64,000 bases of DNA from NCBI GenBank assembly GCA_021234155.1, contig JAJEKV010000071.1, forward strand, positions 2,429,138 to 2,493,137, in the 5' to 3' direction. The stretch comes from Isoetes taiwanensis. Taxonomy: Eukaryota > Streptophyta > Lycopodiopsida > Isoetales > Isoetaceae. Below are positions 22,751 to 36,178 of the stretch, one piece after another (positions within the stretch are counted from its first letter, which is position 1; each line of letters begins with the position of its first letter). A program made the position numbers and the translations under genes. The notes below the pieces were generated by a model. It saw only the letters and a list, made by a program, of their open reading frames with translations, searched no databases and had not been told where the DNA came from.

Positions 22751-24797
22751 GTAATTTCCATGTCATCAAAATCTGATTTGGCTTATTTTACACCATCAGA
22801 TCTCTGCTTTTACAAATCTAAGGCCAGGGAAATTAGAAATTCGGTCAAAAATAAGGCACGGAGATGGGAAGAGTCAGGGAATACCTTATTCTTTGCGTCG
22901 AGCGTCGAGGTTGTTCTATTGATTTCATTTTGTGCCCTCCGTCTTCGTGACCTGTTCAGGGATTCAAAACTTTTTTTCAGGCAACAAAACCATCTATCCT
23001 TGCTTTTGACGACGGCCTCTCCTTTCCATTCTGGCGTGGACGCATGCATCTGAGCGGCATGAATCGGGTTTAGAGGTATGGGTAAATTGTTGCCCAAAAA
23101 TCTCCTTTGCTCTGCAAGGTAAATCGATGCTCTATGTGCCAAAACCTGTAGCATAGAATCAGGTTTACTGTAGCATAGAATCAGGTTTACAAAGATGGGT
23201 AAATCGTTACCCAAAAATGCCGTTTGAAAATCCTGCAGGTCTGCACATGTGAAAGAGCAATTTTCTGGCTAGTTAAAGGCCGTCCATTCTAAAACCATTC
23301 AGATATTTCACAGCTCCAAGCTTTCCTTCTTATTTTGCAGATCAATCCCCTAGTTCTTGCCTTTTTCCCATTTGGGTGTTTGTCCCTGATCCCAAATTCT
23401 AGCTTAAATTATTATGTCTCGATTTCAAACTTCCCCCTTCCTTGCCATGGCAAAAGGAGCCCTTCAATCTTGAATTAGGCAAATGTGGTTCTGGGATTTA
23501 TGCCGTTGCAAGATCTTTGCAGTCCCAAGGAACGCCCATTAAGCTGCATTTGCATGATGCCATTTTTGAATTAATTCCAAGTCGTTTTCTTCCATCGCTC
23601 TGTGTATTTCCTATTGTAAAATAATATCTTAGATTTCCAGGCACTACATGGGCAGGTCTTTTTCCATCCAGATGCAATGGGTTTTGAAACACGCGGTTAG
23701 ATCGGTTAGATCGGAACTGCATCTTGCATCTGCTTAAGAGCAGCTTATTCTTTAGCAACCTGCAACAGGTGTGTTAATCCTTTCAATATCCTTTCAATAT
23801 CCCAAAGGGTTCTAAAAGGGTAACAGAGCACATGCATTAAAGATAAACTTCCAATTATTCGTTCTGCCAAATAAATAGTTGCATTTCTTAAACAGGTCAT
23901 AGCGTTTTCAGATCAGGATGACTTTCCTTCTGAGTGTTTCTTGATCTCCTTTATGACTGTATGCAGGTCCTTGGTTGTGAATTGGCACAGATCTGCATAT
24001 GTTGGTATTAGGGATTATGGGTATATGAATTGCACACTCATTTTGCCAGGTCTGCGCCGAAATGCATTTCCAATGTTATAGGGCATGGTATATTTGCAGC
24101 TTCTGCATGTCAAATTCTACTTGAAGCTGGAGTATCCGTTAATCATAGTCTAATTGGGCTTCGAGGTTAGACTCATAACTTACTGCCTTCAGGTAAAATT
24201 TATACTTGGATAAAACATGACTAATGCTCTGCTCTTATTTGCAGCATTCTAAATTAAACCAGAAGCAAAATAATTTTGTTAAAACATACATATCAGTATT
24301 TTTCTGCTGTTATCATGTCAAATGTGATATGGCAGGTTTGATGCGGACATCATTGGATTCCATGGATTTTGATAGCGTATGAGACCTGGTGCTTTTACAA
24401 CCAATGTTGTTTCTTACCAGCGATTTTCTATGCTGAACACCATATTTGGGGATTTGGTAGTGGGATTTGAAAAGCAGGAGTCAAGGCCTTTTGCCCAAGG
24501 AGTCTCTAAGCTGGCAAGGTTTTTGAGGGAGGTCTTTCTTCTCTAAGAATCATCCGATCTCCAACAATGCGTTGTGACAAAGGTATTTTCTGAACCAAGG
24601 CTCCTCTAGTGCCGGAATGGCTGTGGCAGCCTGCCTTTTATCTGCAAACCTTTTTCTCCTCTTCATCCCCCCTCTTTTAGTTCTCAACCATGCTGCACAA
24701 CACAACTATCAGAAGGTTTTTTTTTTTGAGCATTTGAACTCAAGAATCTGTAGGCCCAGGGTAGCTTCTCATCAAAGATTATTCTATCTTCAAATGC
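22751..24797. other. Region upstream of an unidentified plus-strand gene fragment
   Basis: Several TTTGCAG acceptor-like sites occur. One possible exon (about 24089-24164) gives ASACQILLEAGVSVNHSLIG between AG and GTTAG, but I cannot assign it. A minus-strand frame at 22810-23214 has no family features. Confidence 0.3.
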
Positions 24798-25381
24798 TTG
24801 ATCATGAAAATGGAGCACCCATATCTGCGAAATGTCAATGTTGATTGTGAAAAAACTCAGCAGAGCCCTAAGAGCCCTAAAAATGTATTGCTTTCAGTGT
24901 GGAGGATGATGAGCAGGGAGGATAATAACATATTAGATGATGCCATTCCATTTGAAAGCGAAGTAGAAAGTCGCTTGCATGTACCAAAAGTGGAGGAGGA
25001 AGAAGGTGCTTCTTTTCTGCCTTCAATTTCTTAATAGAAAGACTGGACATGTTGCATTAGTATTATATGCCTTGTTTGCTTTATTTGCAGAGGAGGAAGA
25101 CATCACTGTGACTAGCTATTTCAAAGATAACCAAAAGCTTGGGCTAAAGCAAGAGGATATTAGAGAAATACCCTGGGAAATTATCAAAAGGTTCTGGTAT
25201 AATCCGGCATTTTGCAAGTTTCGGCTATCTCTTTTGGTGGCTAACCTCACCACGGCATTGCCATTATTTATTGGCGGGTTGTGCGTTAATATCAAGGTGA
25301 GCCAGCGGTGAGAAAATGGAGTTTACATTTTCTTGCAGATTCCTCTTAAAGGAGTTTCTCGGCAGTATGGAAGATTTTGAA
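24798..25381 (+). pseudogene. Three-exon 3' end of an unidentified protein gene
   Basis: The exons are about 24798-25003, 25091-25296 and 25339-25381. Exon 1 ends in the acidic stretch VPKVEEEE before a GTGCTT donor. Exon 2 follows TTTGCAG and encodes EEEDITVTSYFKDNQKLGLK, then KFRLSLLVANLTTALPLFIG, GLCVNIK and a GTGAGC donor. Exon 3 follows CTTGCAG and encodes IPLKGVSRQYGRF and a stop. Phases fit (phase 0 between exons 2 and 3). The hydrophobic block could be one membrane helix. I do not recognise the family. It may be a captured fragment or a decayed host gene. Confidence 0.5.
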
Positions 25382-28000
25382 CTTGTATATCAGTGTAAAG
25401 AAATGATCTGCTGCTGCATATGAAGCCAGGTATGAGGGCTGCTTCTCGGCATGCTGCCATTACGTTTTATTTAACTGTATGTTGGGGGGATTCTAGTGAC
25501 ACATGTTCTTATTTTCCTTGAACACAAAAAGTACATTGATTTTTAGATAAAACTTTTAGACCAATCAATAGAAAACCTTACACTATTAACATGTTTTGAT
25601 ATTCAGTCGGGTCCTGTGGCATTCCGCACATAGAGAAGTCTACACATCCATTTATAATAACTTTAAGACAAGTATTCAAATGTGAGCCTCTTTGTCCTTT
25701 CTATTTCAAAACCGGGAAATGCAAGCGTAACTATATTATCTACTTTTATTTCACGAAAAGTGTCGATTTTAAACACGGCAATATGCTTGGCGGATGTGGT
25801 TGCTTATGCAACCCATGTACCATCATATCTCTGACCACATGGGGTTTGGGTCATGGTAAGATATGCTTCTAAAAATATTGGTCATTTAAACATGGCTATG
25901 TTATGTATGACCCAAGAATTGATGCATTTTGATAGGCTTCGATCATCAATTCCAAAGCTCATTTCGAGGAATAAAGATAAAGCGGCCGAATCCTTGGGGA
26001 GCTCGGGTTCTTAGATGGGTTTGGTGCGGTTGCTTCGGTTGCCCTTAACAAAGTTGTTCGATTATCGTCAAAGTAGCTAATTTCCCAGACTCTTTTCTTC
26101 CACAAGATGTTTTTATCTGAGCCATTGATAAAATCTGCTTTCAGACTAGCAAAAGAAACCCATGCTTATATAGAACACAGTGCACGTTTTATCCAAGGGC
26201 ATGGTATTGCTGAGAAGTAAATATATACTGCAAATACGTATTTATTGCTTGTAAATTATATCAAATTTACTATCACCATCTGGTCTCTACCAGAGATCTG
26301 ATTTGTAAAACATCAACAAAAGTTCTGAATGGAAATCCATCTATTATACACTGTCAAATTGAAATCATTATCGCAATATGATCCCTATGAAACGTCAAAT
26401 CTGCCGCATGTGAAGTGTCTTCTTTATGAGCCCTCCATCAAATCTATCATTCATTATTGCAAAAGTTTGTCCATTATCTGCGTTTGTAGCTGAACTATGC
26501 TAGACGAGGGAGGCTTAGCAGTAGGAACTCTGGGTAAAGAAGGCTTTTCGATTTGAAAACCAGCCTATTGAATTAGAACACCATGTACACAAAATGAACT
26601 CAAATTATGCAATGGTGCCTTATATGTTAGTAGTAGGTTGGCAAGAGTATGAATTCACCATACTTATCATTGCATCCACCATTTGATGCTCTTAAAAGAC
26701 TACCTCACAAAAAGCTATTGGAAAGTGTTTAACAAAGAGTGTCACCGTACTCATCATAGCATCCACCAGTGTCATAGCATCCACCATTTGATTAAGCTAC
26801 CCACGAAAAGCCTTTGCAAAGTGTTTAACAAAGTGTCTGTATATTATTGGTGTAGCTTTGCCATTGTCCCTTTCCCATGAGTTAAGACAATTATGACTTA
26901 TCTAATAATAAACCCCAATGCCATGGCTCTATGCACACCACAGTCACTAGTAGACTCTCTTTGCTAATCTAGCTATGGGACATGACAACACCATGCTTTC
27001 TGTAAACTCATCTACCTAAATTTTCCTTAGAGCTATTTGCAGTACAAGTACTGCCTTTTGATGGGCATGCCAATTCCAAGGAGCAAGACAAGAAACATAT
27101 ATATTTTACCTCTAAATGCAAACGTCCTTTGAGAATTGGAAGGCGTCAGGTGAATCAATTTCCATACAAATATTTCAAAAAATCATTGATGAGGAGACCA
27201 TACAAGAGACCCAAAAAATTATGATACGGACAGATATATCAAACATGTGTAATTCCTAAGTGGGAGGTTTCACTTGTGCGTACCAAAGATGCTAAGATAA
27301 CCTAAAACTTAACGGAATCCATTACGTTAGAAGTTAACTTTGCGACTTAAGTGTGATCATGGATTTAATCAAAACGGTTGTATTGCCAGCCAATGTAACC
27401 ATGTGTCTGAACTGAATTGTAAAGCTATGCCTTAAATTAACATAGATACCATTTTCTTAATATAAAATTTAGCTAAAATTAACTCCACGTGACCAAACTT
27501 TGTTATCTCTACGTAATATCATGTTTATCATTTATGTTCATCTTTGTAACTTTTCTTGGCAGATCTAGAGTTTATACATAACAATAGGTAGTGAAATGAT
27601 TAGCGATTCTCACCCTGAATTCTATTCCAACAGGTAGGTATATCTGCAACTAGACATTTATTCATATCAATAGAAAAATTGGTAACACCTTCAATTGAAA
27701 AACATATTAATAGAGACCTTGAACCTTGATCTTTCAAATAATGGCCCCTTGATCTTCAAATACAATAAATTGCCAGAAATGCAAAAATATATACAACCAA
27801 CACTTTGCCACGAAAATAACTTTATACTCGAGGAATCCAAAATTAAAGAATATCAACAAAGAATAAATAGAAAAAGAATAGAAACAATAAAACATATGCT
27901 TAAAAACATATTTTTATCTTGTTTACATGTGCAGCCTAAACCAACTACCAAGCCTTAACCAATATGACCTTGCTAAAGCCTTCTGGTGTGCCTTTTGCTA
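25382..28000. other. AT-rich noncoding DNA
   Basis: No gene is recognised. A local repeat near 26650-26850 contains CATCATAGCATCCACCA and AAAGTGTTTAACAAAG, each at least twice. A possible fragment at 26010-26085 (FLDGFGAVASVALNKVV) cannot be assigned. Confidence 0.35.
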
Positions 28001-30045
28001 GTTAGATTACTTCTTTTCTTTCGGTTGGATTATTCTTTGGAGGTACTAGATTTATACATGGTCAACAATTATCCTAGCAATGATTCCTTCTTAGCGAGGA
28101 GATCAATCTCACCAAGTGGTTTCAATACATTGGATGTCTGTTAACAATCGTGTATAATTATAGTTACTCCTATGCATTTCCTTCCCAATCTTGACGCTTA
28201 GCTCAATATTGGGGCGATCCTTTCAGCGAGAATATCTGGAATTGCCTTCTAATCCCATATGGATGTTACCATCCATACATTTAACCTACTAGGCCCCATG
28301 GCCTTAGATCCTTGAGCTTGCTAGAAGCTCATCCACTCGTTGCCTGCTTGAAGTAGCAAGGTACGTTCTTCCGAGTCGCTCGATACTTCAGTCTCCTTGA
28401 CGGTGGCTCCTCTTTGATGTAGAGGTTGACTTTGTTCGTTAGAAGCCTCTCATTGCTGGTGGCTTGATGGTGTAGTTGATCACTTTAATTCTTCCATGCC
28501 GCTTTTCAAAAGCCTGAGGGTGGCGTCGTTGAAAAAGATCTTTCATCTTGAACTCCTTTTCTTGGCAGCTAACGACTATGTATCCGATATTGTTTCTTCG
28601 ACTCCATCGATGTCTCATACGTCGAGTCCTCTTGTCGTTATCGTGTTGCCCAAAGAGTGTTGAGGATATTGATTGCTTCACCCTTGCAAATTGCCTGACA
28701 TCTCTTCCTTTGATCTGTTACGCTATGGGAGGGAAGGAATAACAAGGAAACTATACATGCAAAACATATAGCTTACATAATTACAATTACTACTAGAGCT
28801 ATTAGGTCCCCCTTGTGCCTCCCTTCGAGTTGCACACCTACTCCTTGGCGATGTCATCGGTGTTCCTCCGGTGCAATGGTGTTGATGATCTATATCCTCC
28901 TATTTGTACGTCAGCTCATACTCCGGGGTAACTCGTTGATATACTTGGGCCCTCCGATGTTTGTCGGCTATGGCACAACACGCTTTGCATCACATTCTAA
29001 CTAAAGGTGTGCTGGTCGTTGACGCCTCGACATTTCGGTCTGCTTCCTGATCCTGTTCTTGGGCTGCAATTGTTCCCCCCTTCATGATACTTGAAGCTAT
29101 TTGAAGGCGTCTCTTGAGGCTGTGCGCGATTCCTTTGGCTATACTCCTCTGCAGTTGTTCTCTTCTGCAGTTGTTCTTTGAATCGTCCATCCTTGGGTTC
29201 ACCAAGTTGCATGCAAGTCCTCGTGCAAGTCATCGGCTCGCCTCGCCTCACCTAGTTGCTTCTCCATCGAGCTTCCAATCTTCCTTGTTTGATCCCCTCG
29301 GTCACATGGCTTGGACATTGTCACATTCCTCAGTGCTATGCCGTCTTCTTGTCTTGAGGTACCCTCCGATGGTTTTGATTGTGCTCGTCAGTTTTGATCC
29401 TCCTGTTGCCTCTAGGGAGCTCGTGGAAGAAGTCGGTTGCTAGCAGTTCTCCAGCTTTCAGTTCCTAACCTTTGTCCCTCTATGCATGTCAGTCTCTCTG
29501 GCAAGTGAAGCATCATGGCTCTCCTTCCTGCTGGCTATGTTGTCGGGACGATGGATCCTTATATCTGCGCAGCTTCACCCTTGAGTTGAAGAAGTACCTG
29601 CCTTAGATATACTCTTGTCGTTGAATAGCCTGGCTATTATCTTGAACTCTCATTTTGCCGAAGGTGCTTCAGTTGCTATCCTTGTCGTTAAAGTGTCGAA
29701 TGCTTCTACCTTGGGCGTTTGATGTCTCACATGTCGAAGATATGATCAGCTTCTTCTCTTCCAATTACTGGTGGAGTACCTGACGAAGTCGTCACCTAGT
29801 TGTTGAAGGCATATCTCCTCGTCGCAGTGCCTTTCGTAAGTGCATCTCCATCTAATACACGTGTCATAGCGCATCACCCTATATTACCACGAGGTGGAAT
29901 TATGGTCATCGAGATGTTGCCTTCTTAGTTGGCTGATTGATGTCGGGTCGTTCCTCCTTCTATTGTTGAGGCTACTCGTGTCATAAGTTCGTCAAGTGTC
30001 GCCGCTGCCACAAGAGGTAGTGTTGCGTCCTGACGATGTCCTGGT
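28001..30045. other. Higher-GC decayed sequence, no intact ORF
   Basis: Base composition shifts to higher GC with many TCG/CGA words, as in an old coding or retroelement region. Minus-strand frames such as 28997-29251 are Arg/Gln-rich and could be gag-like remnants, but no domain is recognisable. The hAT element at 30046 inserted into this sequence. Confidence 0.35.
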
Positions 30046-30608
30046 CAATGTTGTTAAGTACGTCAAAATCCGTACGTTTAAAAAACGTTTTTTAAGATTT
30101 TTTGAAGATTTTTAAAATTTTTGAAAAAAATCTTTAAAAACGTATTTTATATAAAATACGTTAAAAATCTTTAAAATCCTTAAAAATCTTTAAAAATCCT
30201 TAAAAATCCTTAGGCTATGATTTTTTTTTAACCAAATATATGATATTCTTGAACTTATTTATCCTTGTATATAAAATTCTTATACTTCTTAACCTCTATA
30301 ATAGTGTTTTTCTAAACTTTCTTAAGAGTTGCATGGCAAAACAGCTATGATATCTATGTACTTGAACTTAATAGTTTCTAATAGCAGTATAAGTTTCTGA
30401 TTTACTTGTTGGCATGCTACGTCTTATAACTTGTAGCAAAAATGTGCATTCTAACAGTAGCAAATATGTCCAATAAAGCAGTGCAAAGAATGTGCAATTT
30501 CTTTATTTTTTATTTTTGGCCATGCCAAATCATAAAAATCCTTTAAAAAACGTGAGGATTTTTATAGAGGTACTTTAAAAATAAAAAACGGGTTTTTTAA
30601 CAACATTG
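30046..30608. mobile_element. Non-autonomous hAT element (563 bp)
   Basis: Terminal inverted repeats CAATGTTGTTAA / TTAACAACATTG are flanked by a perfect 8-bp target duplication GTCCTGGT (30038-30045 and 30609-30616). An 8-bp duplication is the hallmark of hAT transposons. The interior is AT-rich, with many copies of CTTTAAAAATC and AAAACG words near the ends (subterminal repeats that a transposase could bind) and no ORF. Confidence 0.9.
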
Positions 30609-30616
30609 GTCCTGGT

Positions 30617-31473
30617 GCAGCGCTGATGATCTTGACATGACCGGTGTTGTCTCTTGTTCTGACATTGGGTGGACGAGAGGTCTTCTACTTGAGGGCACTT
30701 CCGGAAGTGTTTGGAGTCGAAGGTTTGCTTGGCCTCTGGTCGTTCTCCCTCGTACTTGCTCTTCCATTTTGATCTTGGGCTATAGTTGTGCTTCCTTGCT
30801 TCCTCATTTGGTAGTCGAAGTGAAGGAGCTTCCTGATCTAAGCGTTAAATCCATAAAACATGACTCTAAACTCATGTTTCTCCACTATATCTGTGAGCAC
30901 CCGAGATATACAATAGACATATATGCATTTACATTGGGATTTTAAATCATCCACTTTTTCAAAACAATTACGAAGATCTACTTAAATGTTTATACTCCTT
31001 TAGGGTTTCGCCTCCTCCTATCGCATTTTATTCTTCGGTTTTGCTGCATCTTCTTCGTTCTGGTTGACTCCGGGATTCCTTGAGATGCTGCTACTATTGT
31101 TGACCTTCATGTCTGATCCGAGCTCGTCACACCCAGTTGCGAATAGTGTTCGTCGATGTGATCCCTTGAGAAAGATGCTCCTCCTTAATGTGTATGTCCG
31201 TCGTGAGGAATGCGGTGACCGCTCAACGTCCCTACATGCGGTGTGTCGTTGCAAGGTTGCCGATGTGCGGTGCCGTTGATCGCTTGAGTAGGATCACCTT
31301 GATCTTGCAGTCGGGCATTCTTGAATGTCTTTGAAGCTCTGAGATCGTGGTCGGTAGGCAGGCATTGTCATTCCTCCGCAGGTTGAATTTCTGAGTGCGA
31401 CTCATGTTGCTTGGGCTTTGCTTCGTTCCGAGGTGCCTCTCCTGTGCCTGGAAGTGTGGTCATCTCCATTGCC
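30617..31473. other. Continuation of the decayed region up to the LTR
   Basis: Same composition as 28.0-30.0 kb. No ORF with recognisable content. It forms the left host flank of the plus-strand LTR. Confidence 0.35.
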
Positions 31474-31631
31474 TGTGACGTTCCAGGATAATATACGGTA
31501 TGAATACGTATATTATACTGACACGTCACTAGTACATGTCGACTTAGACGACATGTACGCACCGACCATAAAGGGGTAGTACCCTAGGGTACAACCTTGT
31601 GACCTATTATATTGCACATGCTAAGGCCACA

Positions 31632-34439
31632 TCCTATATTATAATGTTATGTCGTAATTCCTGGATTTGGATCCAGCCCTAGATCGGACGGCCACAGATG
31701 GCCTAACCAGATCGAAGGGTCCAAACAAAGCCCCTTTTTTTTAAATATAATCTCTTTTTTCGATGGTCCAAATGCCCTTTATTCTGCGAAGCCCTTCCGA
31801 GTCTGACGGCCATGACCACATCAGCCTGTAAACACGTTTTTTTTTCCTTGCCCTAGCTACCGCTGTGAGCACAGCAACCCAGGCCTTGATCGATTCATGT
31901 AGTTGCCCCATGGCCGTTTTTGCTTGCAGGATTTTCCGGAGGAGAAGCAAGCGACTTCATGCCTTTTTTTAGCTTGGCTTTTCAGGATTTCTCGCCAGAG
32001 AAGCAAGTTGCTTCATGCCTGTCATTGGCTTTGAGGTAGATATTCCGGAGGAGAGACAAACTGATAATGAGGGTTCATCTCTCAAAACCTCTGTTCATGG
32101 TTCTAGAAAGCAGGATTCTGGAATGCGTGGTTTCTGGCTTCTTATTATAAGTATAAAATGGCATGATGCCATGTCCAGCACTTGGCATGGATATATTCTG
32201 CCGAAGTCTTCTACAGTGCAAGGCCTTATATTTAGCGAGATCATGTAATACAGATTCATGGCTACTATCTCTGGAACCTCGATTGGGTATCTTCTGAATC
32301 CAGACTCCTGATTTTCGTTTGGGTTTTGTTGAAGAAAACAGTGTCGTTTCTTAGTGGGGCATTGTCTGGATAAACTGGAGTTGGGGAAGTATATGCTCCT
32401 TCGTATCTCAGAATTGCCGCTGGTGGTATAGGCTCCCTGTCTCTCAAAGGCGGAAACCACTATGTAATATTGGCCTATTGGGGTTGATCTGCAGTGACTA
32501 AGAAAGTGTATGTCTGGCTTGGATGGATCTGAGATGAGGTATTTTTAATTTGCTTTGTGTAGGATGCATCAATTTCTACCACTGTTAGACTGTAATTTGC
32601 TATCGTGATAAAGAGATTTGGAAGCTTTTCTTTGTTAGGTTGAAGCAACTAACGCTGCATTTTCTTATAACAAAAGCAGCAAAACAAACCAAACCAGCAA
32701 ACCACCAGGCCAGCAAATCACCAGGCCAGCAAATCACCAGCAAACGTGTAGAACAGCAGCATGTGCATAGTTTTTCTTCTGCTTCGTGTGAAGGTAAATA
32801 CAATCTCTTCTGGCATTATAGCATGTCGATGTAAATATGCAAAAGTGTAGGTTCAGGGATCTTATTTAGGAGATGGAAACTGGCCATGGAATTGTCATTA
32901 GTGTTTGGTTGATTTGCAGGTCTGTCCATCCAAAAGTGCTACAAACCAGTTATGTTGTTTCAAGAGAAATTGACGTCTACATTTTGCTGAATAATCCATG
33001 TTTGAACTATAAATAAAGCTATCTGAATAATCCATGTTTGAACTATAAATAAAGCTATCGGAGTTTAACTATTGTGCGTTTGCTTTCCAATTGAAATAAG
33101 TTTCTGCCTGTTGTGCTACATCAATAATGCAAACATAATAATATGCATGTGTTTTTAGGATGCACATCATTAGTGTGGGTTGCTTTGCAGGTCTGTCCAT
33201 CCAAAAGCGGTACAAACCAATTGTGTTGTTTCAAAAGAAATTGACGTCTACATTAAATTGACGCCTACATTTGCTGAGTAATTCATGTTTGAACTGGAAA
33301 AAAAAGCTATTCTGAATCTAAATCCGAAGCTGCAAATTGGGGTAAGCTTTGCTTTGCTTTTTAATTTGTTTTTGAACAGCTAAGCTAGGGCTTGAATAGG
33401 ACAATTTTCTCTACTGTTGTGGTACAACATTTAACCTCTAGACGTTTCTCTTTTCAGGATTGCATCATTTAGTCTGGTTGAATACCTCATAGAAATTGCA
33501 CTATGATCTTCGAAAAATAGAAGTTTGTGCGTTTGGCACAAGCCAGTCTATGTCTACTGCCACATAAGTTCAATACAAAAGAAATTCCTACTTATATCAT
33601 CCAGCAAAAGGTCATGGAAGTAAAAAATTTGAGATTCCTGTAACATTATGGATATTTATGCACATCCAATAGTATTTGAATTGTACTCTTCATTCTTTAT
33701 AATACATTCCATCTTGCAGTTATTGTTAGTTCTTACAAGGCAATATAACCATGCCCAGTGTGACTCAAATGTGGATCTGATTGTTCAGTTGGTTGCATCA
33801 CTTATTGTACAGGTACTTATTGGAAGCTTGATACACTTATTGTACTTTTGGAATTCTTTATTCGATTCGAATGTTGGCTGAATTGCCAATGCAAAACCAA
33901 ATTTAAGAACATTGATGGTGTTATTTGAAATGCCATGGTGAAATGGCAAAAATAGAAAAGCATTATCATAGATAATAAATAATAACACCTTACAAAATAC
34001 TTTGCATGCATAAGCAACATCTGAAGTCGTATATTTTTTACTGCATGCATAAGCAACATCTGAAGTCTTATCTGATTATGTACAAAGCTTACACAAACTA
34101 AAGCGGTACAAAAATACTAATGGACTAAATTATTGCCCAAAGCTACGTGAGAGCAAAGAACCCTTGCTATGTGAGAGCAAACAACCCTTGACATTTTAAA
34201 TGTTGGGTCAACTCTAATATTATAATTTTTTGCATTTAAAAGGACATTTAAAATGTACAAGCTTGAGATCATATACCTAGGCCACAAGGTTACATAGGAA
34301 ATTGTTTCTCCTTATGCCATTACGATTGGTAAGGGCTTGAAGAGTTTGTCATGGTCTGTAATGGTTCGCTTTTATCATTGCGGCCATAATATTTACATGC
34401 CCCCAACTTATGCCCAGCAACGCTGGGCACCTTTACTAG
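31632..34439 (+). mobile_element. Helitron copy 2 (2808 bp)
   Basis: Starts TCCTATATTATAATG after host A (31631). Ends with the hairpin GCCCAGCAACGCTGGGC (34412-34428) plus ACCTTTACTAG, then host T (34440). It differs from copy 1 by a few substitutions and indels. It sits inside the plus-strand LTR, which dates it as younger than that retrotransposon. Confidence 0.93.
32195..32447 (-). pseudogene. Laccase-like exon fragment in Helitron copy 2
   Basis: Same antisense remnant as at 9870-10120: AAILRYEGAYTSPTP, NDTVFFN and KIRSL, then, in a second frame, YPIEVPEIVAMNLYYMISLN. The frameshift is shared by all three Helitron copies, so it predates their spread. Confidence 0.65.
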
Positions 34440-35852
34440 TGTGAATATAATATCCTTTTGCCATGTGGCAATAGCCCATTGACCAATCAGGGCCCAGCCC
34501 TAAAGTCGTGGGGATAAAGAGGCATAAACCCTAAAAGGGAAACCCTTTCAGTCACCAGCCCCCATAAGTCAGATTGGAGCAGCAGTGGACGTTTTCTCGC
34601 GTGAACAGTAGCAGAGGAACCGACATTCCTTAGTAGCAGCTCGATCCAAGCCAGCAATCTCGAGATTCAGCAGCATGGACGCCTTCAGAGGAGTGGGAGC
34701 CAGCCAAGAAGCCGGTTAATGGTTGATCCGATAGTTAGATCCGAGTTTTCAGCCCTCATTCCATAGGATTAGTGTTCATTCTTAGCTATAGGCGACCCCT
34801 ACCTAAGAATGATAGATACTAACAAAGGAACATAACCATGTATGATTAGGTAGATTAGAATAGATGTATTCTATTGTTTCAGTTCTGTTGTGATGATATT
34901 GTGACATTCTATGCGCCACTCTTGTGTATTGGGAAGGGGGGTAGAGACCCAGAGCCCAAGTAGTTGTATGATCATAGTTTTAGCCCATTAATTCCCAATT
35001 AATGCGGCCTGTGCATAAGAGCCCGCCTGGCTGTGGGTGGAGGAGCTAGATCGGCTGACAAGGGAGGGCTTGTCTAATCACGGTTGATCCCGTTGGCGCG
35101 TAAAGACGGCCGGGGAGCGCTGTGAGCTAGGCCTAATACCCTGGCACTGTGTGAGGGTAGGGTATGGGCTCGACACTCGTGGGGTGACGCGTCATCTTCC
35201 AGTGAGTTCAAGTCGTATACGAGCAGTGGCTCTCTAGCTCGCCCGTGGATAGCATGAACCTCCTGGAGGAGAGAGATCTCCTCCTGCCTCATTGGGACTG
35301 AGGAGATGCAACCCAGTAGTAGTAGCCCCCCTGGCTATTCACCCGGCAGGCTACGGTCAGGCTCCAATACTTTTTCAGCCTATCTGCATAGTATGCACAG
35401 GAGGGGCGGATGGAGTGGACTACCCAACGGCCATGTTCCTTTGCCAGCCAAATCCATTTGCCATGAATTCTGTCTGCATTGCTCTCTGGAGACCCCAAGC
35501 TATCAGTCGATCCCCATGAGTCTGAGCCTGGGTAGGATCTTCCCTATGTTATGTTGATGTACTGATGTGTGATGCAGTTACTGTGATATGGTGGACCACC
35601 CTTCGAGGTGGGTATATTATTATTGCTTGATGTTATGTGCTCATGTTTTGTTTACGCTTCTTCCGTTGCTAGGTCGATCCCGAGGGAGACGGGATGAATG
35701 ACACGTCCATTCTTCCCCGTCGGGTTCTTGGCCACCATCGAGGGCCCGATGTTAGGTGGACGGCCTCACATCAGCGGGCAGATGCTGGTTTGAGGGATGA
35801 TCTCCAGTTTGTATACGATCGGGGCATCGTATATGAGCCGGGCCGTCCACAA

Positions 35853-35865
35853 TGGTATCGAGCTC
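35853..35865 (+). promoter_or_regulatory. Primer-binding site (initiator tRNA-Met type)
   Basis: TGGTATCGAGCTC follows the LTR end after one base. It resembles TGGTATCAGAGC, the complement of the initiator methionine tRNA 3' end used by many plant LTR elements. It fixes the orientation of the element and places the H3-like gene first in its internal region. Confidence 0.7.
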
Positions 35866-36106
35866 GATCTTGGCGCACTGGATCGAAAGAATCGCCCAAA
35901 ACCCTATAGGGACTAACTCATCTAGACATTCAGTCTTGGAGGTAAAAGCCCAAGCACAAACCTCGAGTAGCGGGAAAATTTTTTTCTCCCGGGGTAGAGT
36001 TAGTAATTATCTAAGATTAGGATAAATAGAGAACATAGATAAGATAGAACAAACAGTCGAAAAAGCGCTTAAAAGATCCTACTAAATTTCAAGCACTTTT
36101 GGCCAA

Positions 36107-36178
36107 TGACTCCAAGAGTGCACCAGGAGCATGTTAGGTTCAGACCTAATGGCCCTCTCGCGCACTCTTAGAGTAGTC
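36107..36178. repeat. Two-arm hairpin repeat 1
   Basis: An outer stem pairs GACTCCAAGAGTG with CACTCTTAGAGTagTC. An inner stem is TTAGGTTCAGACCTAA. This is the first and most diverged copy. Confidence 0.85.

Larger units (their letters stand above)
31474..35851 (+). mobile_element. 5' LTR (about 1570 bp) split by Helitron copy 2
   Basis: It starts TGTGACGTTCCAGG (31474) and ends GGCCGTCCACA (35851), directly before a tRNA-Met-type primer-binding site. Removing the Helitron at 31632-34439 leaves about 1570 bp that aligns in order with the minus-strand LTR at 18664-20318. A TATA-like stretch occurs near 34519-34535 (GATAAAGAGGCATAAACCC). The LTR is preceded by no purine tract, fitting a 5' LTR. 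The same-family 3' LTR is not in the window, as expected because the third internal unit runs off the right edge. Confidence 0.75.

Noticed and set aside
22810-23214. Minus-strand 134-codon frame as a gene
   Set aside because: No recognisable motif, and low-quality composition compared with the exon-like sequence on the plus strand nearby.
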